Positions 1 to 11,564 of a stretch of 64,000 nucleotides of DNA are shown here, one piece after another (position 1 is the first letter of the stretch; each line of letters starts with the position of its first letter). Position numbers and translations under genes: made by a program. The notes under the pieces were generated by a model. The model was not told the origin of the DNA. It ran no database searches and saw only the letters and a program-made list of their open reading frames with translations. Source of the DNA: Chalara sp. BL73 (taxonomy: Eukaryota > Ascomycota > Leotiomycetes > Helotiales); the NCBI GenBank assembly GCA_918026815.1, contig CAKJVC010000030.1, forward strand, positions 1,054,001-1,118,000. Direction: 5' to 3'.

Positions 1-845
1 TTCGTTAGAAAGTGCAAGCTCATCAAACTCCATCTCCATCTCCATCTGAGCCTTTTCCCTCTCGGCAGCACGCCTAGCACGACGTCTGTCTTGCGCATTC
101 TGGCCTGGAAGGGCAGTTAGATGACCGCGAATCCGAGGGCCGGCGCCAGTGGGAGGGAGCTGGCGATCCACAGGTCCTTGATCCAAGCCCATCTCCGCTC
201 TCTTGCGATACCAATCCTCTTCGTCAACGCCCGCTGTGACTTGAAGCGCAATTTCGTACTCGGGGTGGCTAGTATCTTCTCGACGAACGATGTCAAACAT
301 CGTGGCCATGCCCGGGCTGTCGTAGACATCGTAGTCGGGAACATCCTGAAGTGAGGTCAGATCATTCCATCCTCATGTGCGCACATCTCAGACTTACCTC
401 AATGTTGAGCTGAGGAAATGCCTCCTGTTTTCGCTCCCAATAGCCCTTAGCCCAGATTGAATGACGCTGGATAGTTATGTCAGCTACTGTAACCAATTCT
501 TATGTTAGAAGTGATACACACCTGCTTGATCGCATTTGCCAAACATTCCTGCTTGTCTTCCATCGTCTTCTTCATCGTAGTAGGATCCCAAACGAAGTAT
601 AGTTCAAGAAGACCTCTGTACCATAATGCCTCCATATCATCCTTGGCGACAGCTGGAAGTTGACAGTATTTCTGAATGTCATCAACGTCATGGCAGAATT
701 GAGAGTATCCAATAGTATGGGCAAATTTCCAGAAGTTTTGGTGACTGTAGTTGGGGATTACGATATGGCTCAGATCTTTTGCCATATAGCGTTGATGAGT
801 ACTGTCTGGGACAGTAGTCACCATAGCCTCCACCCAGTTTGCCAT
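1..845 (-). CDS. Conserved hypothetical protein, 3'-truncated by the window edge
   Basis: I do not recognise this protein family. The model is complement(join(<1..345, 398..466, 522..845)), giving at least 246 residues. Both introns are about 52-55 nt (donors GTGTGT and GTAAGT) and both junctions are phase 0, so the frame stays open to the window edge. The start is the ATG of MANWVEAMV at 845. Extending the frame further upstream gives only non-ATG codons. Visible features are an aromatic and histidine-rich N-terminal half (residues 1-110), then an acidic stretch around DVPDYDVYD, then a strongly charged tail containing RRARRAAEREKAQMEMEM, probably helical. There is no signal peptide, membrane segment or catalytic motif. 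The last visible codon is in frame, so the C-terminus lies outside the window. The gene model is fairly certain; the function is unknown. Confidence 0.7.
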
Positions 846-2570
846 CTTGAATGTAGTTGTTGAGCTGGACAAGTGGAAGTGGTAGTTGTATACCGAGAGA
901 GAGGTGAGGTGGATCAAGATGATATTCTCTTCCAAAACCAGTTGACCAGATCTCAGAAAGTGAAATCAAAGCTCGACAAGGCTGAGGCGGTGAGAGCAGC
1001 TAGGCGCGTTCATATTTACGAAGTGAGAGCCCCTCAGGAGCCTATATATATTTGGATAAACAAAGTCCCAACCAAGGTAAGGTAACAAACAGCAAAAGTG
1101 GCTCACTTGGCCACCTTCTCGACAACGCAATATTGCCAACATCCCCTCCCCATTTGAGACTGCTAATATCTATAGATTGAACTCAAGGTTCAACTCGCAT
1201 GGTGTTCCTATACCGCACAGGCATATACACACATGTGGGGCAAACGCATTCGTGCATGAGCTTTCAAAAAATCAGTTCGCCTGGTTTCTTCAGACCCCGT
1301 AGGGTCTGAAGTTTTGCCTCCATTTTAAATATCTTCGTCACTCTGTGATATGCTTAGACATATATATCAGGGCTTACGAAACACTGCAGCTTTGATAAAT
1401 ATCATATTTGGAATGATGAAGGGATGTTACACAGAACTAAGCACTTGATAAACAACCTAAATCCTTAGAAGAAGCCCAGGTGCTACTTATCCACACTACT
1501 CGAGACCCAGAAGAGCTATGCATATGCTTATGACCATTTTCATTGCCACATACGAGAAGCGAGCCTCTCGAGGTAGTAACTTATTCAACTAAGACGGTGT
1601 CTAGTCGAGCAACTGTTATATTAGGATGCATTCCTAATTAGAACTTGTCTAAGGATACAGCAGAACTGAACACAAGAGGTATAATCAACCATAACGACCT
1701 GAGATATTCTGAGATGCGAAGTATCATCTTAGTGAGAGGCCGGATCCAAGCGTTTGCCTTCAAAATGGCAACTCACAATGGCCGACCTTGATCTCTGCTT
1801 AAGTATGTGGAAGGTTCATACATGTCAAGGACGGGCCGGTGTGAACCAGCTTTTTTTTGGGTAAAACAGCGATGCCACACACGAATTCAACTATTGCGTC
1901 AAGAGCCTGAAAAAAAAAAAATCGAAAAAAAAAACTACTTGAGAACAAATAGTTCATCTTGGGGCGACAAGACAGGATGTCATCCCAATGGGCAATACTT
2001 TTAGTCAATATCGAGTACATGCCAATGCTCAAGGCTCTATGACAGAACAGACAAAGCTAGAATAGCCAGATCGTAGTAACAACCCAACTCCTTCGTGCTA
2101 TTACACGCATGCCGGGCTCTCATTGGAGACGAAATAGCAACACCTTCGAGCCCATTTCCCGCTTTCCACATGATCTTTCATATCCTACTCCCAACGCTAT
2201 ATCCCATCCAAGGCATATACTCCCCCACACTCCAAGCAGCCCCACTTTTGCCTCAAGCATACCATCTCCCCTCATGCAGAAAGCCTTGTCAGCAGCCCAC
2301 TCTTGTACATATCTATGCTATACCGGAAGCTGGAAACGATGGCTTGTAAGCTCCGCGCATGGCTTTAAGGACCTGCAGCCCGTGATGCGGTATAAGTAGG
2401 CAAGATCGCACCTTGAAAGTAGGCCATGGTGAAGAGGGCAGCATGAACACGTTGGTGTATGCAGAAGCCTATTCATAAATCCCCGCTCGAAGATTTCCAA
2501 GTTCACCTCCTAGCCGATAAGTGGATTTCGCAGAACATCTCCTGCTGGCGGGGTCACCGGCTGCTTCAGA
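846..2570. other. Intergenic region, no gene seen
   Basis: This stretch lies between the start of the left-edge gene and the amidase start. The ORFs in it lack family resemblance and plausible splice structure. It contains A-rich runs near 1910-1940, GATA-like sites including GATAAG at 2516-2521 just upstream of the amidase ATG, and a perfect hairpin at 1288-1311 listed separately. GATA sites would fit AreA-type nitrogen control of an amidase, but a single site proves nothing. Confidence 0.5.
1288..1311. repeat. Perfect 10-bp inverted repeat with 4-nt loop
   Basis: CTTCAGACCC (1288-1297) is followed by CGTA and then GGGTCTGAAG (1302-1311), an exact reverse complement. It would fold as a stable stem-loop. 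It lies about 440 bp upstream of the left-edge gene and has no assigned role. Confidence 0.8.
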
Positions 2571-4339
2571 ATGCCTGCTAGAACGTGGCAAGAGATTGCT
2601 GCGGCGAAGCAGGAGGAACAGCTGTCTCGTATACCCAAAGAATGGCTTCTCGCGGAGGAGAGGCTCCCGCCGGCCAACACCGTTGACCTTCGTCCCGTGG
2701 CTGCCTCGAGTGGCATTCTCTCGACCAGGGAACTCGAGATCACGGGAGAAGACTACGATGCTACGAGCCTTCTGGCCAAGATTGCAGACGGGACATATAG
2801 CTCAAAAGAGGTAGCTACCGCGTTCTGCAAAAGAGCGGCAATCGGGCAGCAGCTTTGTAAGAACTTGACGGAGATTATGTTCCTCGATGCCATTGCCGCG
2901 GCCGAGAAATTGGATGAGGAGTTTGCTCGGACAGGGAAGCCGGTTGGGCCTCTTCATGGGCTTCCAATGACTGTCAAGGTTGGTGACCGCAGAGACGCTC
3001 GGTGAGGAGCGTGCACTGATGCCTTCCAGGAATGTCTCAACATCAAGGGATATGACTCATGTGATGGCTACATATCTCGCACCTTTCAACCGGCCAAGTA
3101 TGACATGTACTTGATACAGATTCTCAGGAAAGCGGGAGCGGTCTTCATTGCAAAGACGAACAACCCTCAGACCATGCTGGTAGCTGAAACGGACAATAAC
3201 GTCTTTGGCCAGACTAAGAACCCAGTAGTATCGCACTTGACGTGTGGTGGAAGCAGTGGTGGAGAAGGCTCAGCTCAAGCATTTCGCTCAAGCGCGTTAG
3301 GCATCGGCACTGATGTCGGCGGGTCGATCCGGTGAGTTGCTCGTCCGTATCCCTTAGGAATACAACTTACATCATAAACAGCATTCCCGCAGCAGCAAAC
3401 GGCACCTACGGGTTCAAGCCCTCTTTTGGTGTCCTCCCCATGATCGGGTACGCGCCATCGAACTACACGGGGATGCAAACCGGCGTGCCGGCTGTCTGCG
3501 GCCCACTAGCACACTCCGTTCGCGACATAACCCTCCTCATGCGTGTCGTTCGGGAAGCCAAACCTTGGCTCGTAGATCCGGCCATCATTCCAAATGTCTG
3601 GGAGGCCGCAATACTTGACAGAAAGCCCGTTGTGGGCATCATGTACAAAAGCGGACTGACTCCTCATCCGCCGGTTCACCGTGCTCTTTCTGAAGCTCGT
3701 GAAAAGCTCGAGGCCGCAGGATTTGAGGTCAAGGATTTCGTACCACCAGACTTTGCGGAGCTCAGGCTCATCACGAGACAGCTCTTCACGCTAGATGGGC
3801 TGTCATATCCGAAAAAGGAGATTGAGAAGTCGGGGGAGCCGGTTGTGCCATCTGTCAAGAAAATCAACTTCTGGGATATACCTGCAAAAACGCCGGAGCA
3901 GATGTGGGAGTGGAATACAAAGAAGTTGGAGATTGTGAAGCAAATGCTTGACAAGTGGCAAGAAGCTAAGATCGATATCTTACTATGTCCTGCTGGGCCA
4001 CATAGTGCGGTCTTACCAGGAGATTGGCAATATGATACTTATACGGTGCCGTGGAACGCGAACGACTATCCGGCCGCGATCATACCATTTACTTTTGTTG
4101 ACCCGACGAAGGACTTCAAGGATGACAATTTCGTGCCGCTATCAGAAGATGACAAAGAATTACAAGCACTCTGTGAGTAAAATTATCTAGATTTCAGCGA
4201 AGCCTATTCATAAAGATATCTAGTTGACCCAGAACTTCTGGCGGGAGCACCTGTCGCTCTGCAGATTGTTGGCGCCAGACTTGAAGATGCACAACTGTTG
4301 AAGGACGTAGAGACCATTGATGCTGTTCTAAATGCATAA
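2571..4339 (+). CDS. Amidase signature family enzyme (acetamidase/FAAH-like)
   Basis: This is a hydrolase of carboxamides, probably cytosolic, related to fungal acetamidases. Exons are 2571..2978, 3030..3331, 3382..4172 and 4224..4339, encoding 538 residues; introns are about 50 nt and restore the frame in phases 0, 2 and 1. The start MPARTWQEIAA fits the usual N-terminus of fungal members. The complete amidase Ser-cisSer-Lys triad is visible: Lys136 in GLPMTVK, cis-Ser211 in CGGSSGGEGS, and nucleophile Ser235 in GTDVGGSIR. The spacings of 75 and 24 residues equal those known for FAAH (142/217/241). The C-terminal part has the conserved PVALQIVG block. Length matches the family. The substrate cannot be read from sequence; acetamide, other short amides, or a detoxification substrate are all possible. 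It stands alone, flanked by long gene-free stretches. Confidence 0.92.
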
Positions 4340-7300
4340 TAAGGCATACTATGGCATGTAGATTGAAACTTGCGGTAGCTTTATTTACGTTCGTAGATTG
4401 AGAATCGAAAATGCGGTCGAATGCAAGGTGTACCCTTCAACCGTGGACCACAGGCTCACCTCTAGTATATATAACATTACCTCAGGCATTGAAGAGGCGC
4501 GCGAAAGGAAACATTTATCGCCTTAAAAAAGAAAGTACTGTCGCAACATAGAATCTCTTAAATAATTCTAGATTTGAATCTAAATTCAGCCAAACGACAC
4601 CCTATGCTCCTAACTAATATGAGGATCGACCGTAGGCATCAATTGTGACAACCTTGATGAGATACTCACGATTAAAGCACAAAAAGCAAACACCACCTCA
4701 ATCTAAACATATGAAGAAGTATTGACGCCAAACCAGGGGACCATTGCATTCAGCTCCTGCATGAGTTTTCAGTCAACCTCGCAATCAGCCCCTATAATTA
4801 CGCGAGGCTCAATAAGCACAAAGCACCTCATCGCCACAATCGCCTCAGACAATCGTTGGTGAATCAGCAACCATGCTCTGTCGCTCAGCGCCGTCCCTCA
4901 GCTGAGGATTTTGAGCCAAATATCTGCAACCTCAATTTTTCATCCAGAAACCGGTCCACGCAATCTTGTATTTCGATGCCCCTCTTTCGCCCGTCATCTC
5001 TCACCAATATCTCACAGCGCCTCCGTCCATCCACCTCTGACAAAAGAACTCAAATCAGCAGACCCTCACCGTTCCCAAAATTATGGTCTGCCATGTTACA
5101 CAAACAGCCTCGTTTCCATAAAGCCCGCGGGATGCGCCGCGAAATGGTTGTACAGCGCTTGCTAGTTGACGAAGAAGGAGAGAGCGGTCAAATACAACAA
5201 AGCGCAAGCAGCGGATGTGAGATATGAGAAGTGATATCTTGTTTATCATTCATGCTACTTTGGGGCAGTCGAGTCAATTATTAGGTAGGACTGTGACACT
5301 GGCCCGAGCCGTCTAGTCGATATTGTACTGCGGGATATAGCGGGAAAAAAAATGAAGTGATGCTAATTGTGTCTCCTGCAGGGCAAATGCCTGTATGGGG
5401 AGCGTGCTGGTGCTCGTGTTGCACGAGACCAAATCCGCTGGGCATCGTGGAATTATAAGCAATGAAAAAAGCTCTGCGGTGCCGGGCAAGGGTCCTCCCG
5501 ATGAAGGTAGTACAGAAGAGGAGTGCATTACCAAAGTTCGGCGACAGGTACCCTCGGTGAGCAAAAACTGTTGGTGATATTAGCTTGGCTTCCACATGTG
5601 GTGTAACTTTGCTATCTTATCATATTTCCCATGAATATCATGTAAGCAAGATCGCAATTGGCCATAAATGTCCCTGGTAAGCTTCCAGAACATATAGCAC
5701 AACGTAGTTCTAAACAAGCATCAAGTAGTACAGTGCAGGTACTGCCTGAGGCTGCCTATGAGATTCTCGCTGTATGTGACACCGCATATCCCCATCCATA
5801 AAGTATTGTCAGGGACGCCATGCGACATATAAATGCGGGGTCTTGTATCACCACACATGTGAGGCTAACATCAGATTCAATTACCATTCTTTGCGCGATC
5901 ACCGACATTCTCACGATGATTAAAGGATGCAACACATCTAGGTAGAGGGTCTTGTGTTGCTCAGGAGCACTGGCTACTTCCTCCCATGAAGAGGAAGTGA
6001 GACATTAGATGCAGTGAGAATGCAAGATGTCAAATTAGAAGCAGCCACATTTCGATGCGGCGATCAAGGTGTTGGATGCTCAGCTCAGCCTTGCGGATTT
6101 GCATCATAATCTTGCGAGTGGTCAGGCGATACGACAGTATACTACAGGTTGTGTCAGCGCACGGTCCGCCACCTTGAAATCATACAGCGCTTGTGCTCAC
6201 AATCTCTGCGGAGTAAATAGTCCTTGAGCAGAGGTCTTGATAAGAGCAAGTCTGAATGCAGTGTATGCCGTTTTCTAGAAATGTGATATATCGGATTTTC
6301 AGGCAGCGGCCGACATGCCAAAGTATGCTAGAATTCGCGGCACTTTAGCCATCCATTGAACGGACACATGCGGAAAAAGAAGCAGCCTTGATTTGGCAGT
6401 AAACGGTCGTGTACAATATATGTATGGTTACATATAGTTTCATGCTTTGCAGAAAAATTTGTCTATGAGGATGGATCGAAAATAGCAAGGCCGGCGTGTC
6501 GTTCGGGAGCGTGCATACATATGGCGTGAGCCATGCACGTTGACAGTGGTAATATCCAGCTACATAGCCCTTTCTACAGGTGAAAGAGTGTATCGTTGTA
6601 TAGCCTCGAAATTTGTCCAGTCATAAGCGACAAACTTAGGCGAGTAAAGAAGCATAAATCAGAACAGAGCTTGATTGAAGGTACACCAGAGATTAAGTTA
6701 CCGCACAAAGCGCAAAGTTCTTACTGCATTCAATTCAGATTACGTGAGAGCACAAATCTGAACCAATATCAAACATTGTATGCACACTTGCGCCTCGAGC
6801 TGAAATCCTGCTCCGTCAGACTGCGGACAGTTGCAGCTTGCATGCAGTATCTTTGTAGATCGGTTCATTTATCTGGTGATCTTTTGCTTGCAGTAGAAGG
6901 AAGCCACAGCCAAGGGAAGGGCAGGAATAAGCCCTCCTTCACAGTGCTGTGCTTGCGTACACCCTCAGCTCGGATTTATATGGTGTCAACTTAGATAGTT
7001 TCCACCACAATTGAATGGTTCCAATATCATCGTTGACTTGAAAGGTGCAAGCGAGCTGTGCATGACGCTCCATACACAGCGTTCACCCTAGCACCAACAT
7101 ATCGCGATCATATATTCGAAAGATAACTTGGTCTCCGATATGGCACCTCGTTCTTGAATGTGACTTTATAATTTCCAGAAACAATTTGAACCATTTCGCT
7201 TTTTGGTCCACTCCAATTGAGGAGAAGTGACAATTGCAAAAGGAATCAAGCACAACTAATATGAACTAGATGTCAGCTCAATCCGCCCCATAACATGGTG

Positions 7301-10300
7301 ACAAGTAAATGGAGTTTAATGAAGTTTGATATTTCCCATTGGAGGGAATTGGCGACTTGCCCGACAGCAAATCATTCCAATATTTCGCGGCGGACAGCCG
7401 ATGTCGAGTAACGTGGCTTGGGTATGTCTGCAAGGTTCCTCAACCTTCCAGAAGGATTTCCAAGCTTCGATGGGCCTGTAAACACGGATCAGTCGGAAGA
7501 CCAAGCTCCATACAGATTGCTCTCTGTACAGCATCGTCCATGCAACTTGCGCCGAACTCTGATTTGTGTCATGCAGAACATTCTTGCTAGAGGCGGTGTT
7601 AGGCAAGGAGGATGTTGCATACCACGTAAAGTGCATTAGCTCCCAAGAGGTCAAGCCGGCAATGTCGGGTACAGCCATCTAAACTTTGAACGACGATGTT
7701 GATTGAAAGGATGTAATTGCCGTATAGCAGCGGAGTTGTCTGATTGTTTTTTTTTTCCTTTTTTTGACTGCCTGAGTTGCGCATAGATTGTAGCTGCACC
7801 GTAAAGGACCTATGAATTGTCTAAGGTGCTAAGAAGCGAGCCTGTCATTCGGCCAAACGCGAAGAGAAGTGATTCGATAGCTTCTCGGACTGCTCAACCA
7901 CTTATCCTGCCTTGAATATCCTCTGATTCTGAGTCTGGATTTACTTGCCATGTTTGCGATTGCATGCGATAGCGCCAAAGTGACAGCATATGATCAGTCA
8001 TCTCATGACGCTGCTGTAGAAATGCGTTCAAGCAATCAGGAAACCAGATGTCGGTGGGTGGATTTCCCCTCACTGTCTCCTCATCTTAAGTGAAGTTTAG
8101 AATGCTTATCTCACTGGCGGCTGTTTTTAACCGACGCACACAGAGTACGAATCGGCTGGGCCTGTGACTCTGATATCTTTTTTCAAAATCAAGATATCAC
8201 TGTCGCGTTGGCCCTAGGCTTGCCAGCAAACCACAATCACAGGAAAAGCGCCCCCGCCTCGCCGTTGCTTTCCGACAGCGCGTCACGTTGACACAGATGG
8301 CCATGTTTAGTGGTGTGGTGTCCACTGTCCAAAGGCATGGGAAACAGGGGATCGTGCCGCAGACGGTCCAACGCGACGGTAAAGCCCAGGACCCAGCAGG
8401 GATATGTTTCAGGGATCATTGGAAGGGAACAGGGAGGCATCCCGCAATCAGTTGCTGCCCTTCGCCCAACACGAGCAAGATCTCTCTGACTGGGTGTTTG
8501 TGTGTGTGGTTCTGCCCCTTACTTGCCGACGCGCTAAGATAGCTAAGCTTCTTGGAATCGAATGATGGAAGGGACGGGTGCAAGGACGGTACCTGAAAGA
8601 AACATGCCAAATAAAAACCCGAAACATATCAATTATACTGCGATGATTTGGCCCTATCTGAAAGTCTATGGGGAGGAAGGATGGAGGGGGGTAAAATAAC
8701 TGCAAACACTCAGGGCGTAGTCTTATTTTTTGACTTAGCTGATAAATTTCCTCCCAAGTAAGTAGGTCGGGTCTCCATTTGGCTTATTAGTAACAGGCTA
8801 ACCCCGAAGTTGACAGAATTACCGTAACATCATGCTAGCGTGACTTGATTTTGTTTCAACTTTTTTATCAAATCATGCCGAGGTCCTCAGCATTGCCCAG
8901 AAACAGCAGCCTTTTGGAAACTATGTTGTTTACAGCTACGCCGTAAACATCTCCACAACGCCGCTTTGAAAGTCTTTGTGTGTTACTGTACTTAGAGTCC
9001 AAGAGAGCACATCATCCTACCCAGGAATCCCACCCCCTACAGTACGCACATCATAACGTGGGCAACCTTAATCTACAGCAAGTCGTTCCACCTATACCGT
9101 AGTATGCGCACTATGCCCTCCATCCGCCAATCACAGCCGCTTCCAGTCGGTAAAAAAAAACCACTTATCACCGCCGCTCTTTATTTGGCAAAATCATGAT
9201 TACCCACCTTCAAGCACTCTACCAAGAACCCTACAAACAATCACCATGCCTCACATCACACCACCTTTGCTAAGTATGTTCAGCTCAAAAATTGCCCTCC
9301 CAGGACATTGTCGTCGTCCTCATATCGGAAAGTGGTAGTTGGCCCCCCACGATATCCACCAAACGCACACTCATTCTTGCAGTTCGTGTTGTTGCATTTG
9401 GCTGCAATGCAGCAGCGGCGGCAGCAGCAGCACCAACACTCCTCCCTCGGCAGGATTCATGCAACTTGTCAGGCGCAGCCAGATATAATAACTGTTGACT
9501 ATGCATTTAGTGGTCTTCTGCCACCGGAAAAGTATTTCAGCATGCGAAAGTGTTGCAAACCATCTTGTACTGTCCTGGTAAAATGTAGTCCAATGTGCTT
9601 ACACTTGGCCATGCTCCTCGCTTAATTAGAGAGATCTACCTGGGGCCCAGAATAACCATTGACGCACCTGTAAGATTCCTTACCTTTGCCTCCAATAATT
9701 TGTGTCATACAGGGTGTCGTAAGGCTATGACGCACATCTTTACAGGCCTGTCCGTCCAGTGGAATTTTCAGGTATCTTGATTCCTGCCAAGTTCTGGATA
9801 TCCGGCACGTTACTGTCGCGGGGGGTTGAGTTCGTATCAGTGAAAAGTAGAACGGAATCGGGTAGTGGGATACGAAAGCATACTGGATTAAGCATTTTAA
9901 GGCCCTCATTGACGAGAGTGCTATAGTAACGCCGGTCCATTACTGTAATAAGATTGATTTCATTATTGTGGCTTGTAAAAATCCTTTAATGGCGGTGAAT
10001 AATGTGACAAGAATACCCCTAGGAAAGGCCGTATACGAAGCCAGCGCTTTTGCTTTTGTCCTAACAGCCCCCTGCTTATTGTTCGAGAAAACAGGTCTTG
10101 TGATGACCCTTTCTTCTGCCAGCGTTTAATATTAGCTCGTCGACCTGGTTCTGACACAAGATGCGGTGTGATATTGAGGGTATTTTCTATTGGCTTTGGG
10201 TTGAAGAGGTACATGTGGAAAAGTAGTAAAAGGATCATGGTCACAAAACACCATCCTCATCTTGATTGAAATCCTACATACTGTACTTTGATACATAAGT

Positions 10301-11564
10301 ACCATACATCAAAATCTGGCCCTGCCTTGCCCTGCCCTGCTGTGCCCTGCCTGGTCCGGTTCTGCCTGCTCTCCCCTTGCCTTGTGTACGTTGTGCTGTG
10401 TTGGCGCATCCCGTACTCGATGAAAGGATCGCCAGATATTGCCAGAGTTCAATTATTAGACCGCTTGTAGGTGCGAAGCCCCGACTCCGTCTGCCCTCTG
10501 CTGCAATTGCCATTCATTCCCATTCTCAAGGCCGATTACCCAGTAGGAAAGCAGCCGGCCACGATCAACGATTACTCCCTGCTGCTATCAAATATCAAGC
10601 AACAAACCTCCGCCCAAGGCTGTTCCCTCGTGTTGACCTGATATTTTCTCTGCACGCGAAGCAAACCCACCGCCACTGAACTATTTTCGCCCGCGGCTGG
10701 TGTCAACGGTGCACGGTGCGCATGAATAGCGCAAAGGTTACTGTAAATCGAAGCGACAAAAAGAATACGGTGATCGACCCCTTAGGGTAAACCGACAGAG
10801 CCCCGTGTTGGCGCTCCTCCTTGGCTCCTTCATCTCAGCGAAACTGGGGCCAACCTGCTCGGATATCTCGTGTGTGGGTGTGTGTTGTGCAAGAGCCTTC
10901 CCTTGCCTTGTAGCCGGGAAAAGGAGGTGATTTTTGGGTGGTGCTGCCCCCCACCCCGAAATTCGAAAATCATCTCCAGAAAACCCAAAGACATCCCAGC
11001 GGCCCAGCCTGCCCTGCCTGCCCAGCACCACCGCGTCCTCCTGCTTGCTCATCCATCATTCCACATCCTGCGCAACCTTTCACACTCCTTACCAAATTCG
11101 TTTCTCCTTACCAAATATTACTGTACACCTGTCTGCGACTATAATCTTTCGACTTCTGCAACTGCAACTTCTCTATTTCCCGTCACATATCTTGAAAGCG
11201 GGCCTTACTTGGATAAACTCACATTCCCCCCAAATCACCTCAAAGCGACTGCAACCCCCCGGCACCACCCTCGAATGCGGACGGCTGCAGGTTGCAGCAG
11301 ATGCAAGACTGTCCCAAAGAAACATCCAACACCACATGACTAGAGAATTCACAGCATTCGACAAGGCTGATTCTGCGGCGCACATCCATACCCACGGTTG
11401 CCCAATTCGGGCCAATTAAGGACATACAAACCCCCAAACAGAAGACATGCGCTCAATCACAGATACCTCTTGTTTACTATAAACTTAGCACTTCAAAGCC
11501 TGGATAGAGCGTGCGCAATTGGACAATCCTACGATTGTCGAAGACGCATACTCCACCAGCCAAC
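4340..11564. other. Gene-poor region of about 7.2 kb, including the probable PLC 5' leader
   Basis: I find no ORF here with recognisable family features or a chain of well-phased exons. The longest open frames are short and mostly begin at non-ATG codons. One ATG-initiated 120-codon frame on the minus strand (7316-7678) could be a small gene but has no supporting signal. Low-complexity patches are a CCTGC-type tract at 10317-10384, a GCAGCAGCGG-type tract near 9400-9430, and pyrimidine-rich DNA from about 10950 to 11560 upstream of the phospholipase C start. The last 300 bases contain several upstream ATGs (11275, 11301, 11336, 11447), expected to be leader if transcription starts upstream of them. 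No transposase, reverse transcriptase or terminal repeat was seen. Confidence 0.5.
10317..10384 (+). repeat. Imperfect CCTGC/CCTTG pentamer tract
   Basis: About 68 bases are dominated by repeats of CCTGC, CCCTGC and CCTTG. It is simple-sequence DNA in the gene-poor region, with no coding evidence on either strand. Confidence 0.6.

Noticed and set aside
2464..4214. Exact 16-nt repeat GAAGCCTATTCATAAA on both sides of most of the amidase gene (2464-2479 and 4199-4214)
   Set aside because: One 16-mer shared by chance is expected about once in a 64-kb window. The second copy lies inside the last intron and there is no other sign of a transposed cassette.
6596..6994. 132-codon plus-strand frame in the gene-poor region
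   Set aside because: It begins at a TTG codon, shows no domain and has no splice partners.
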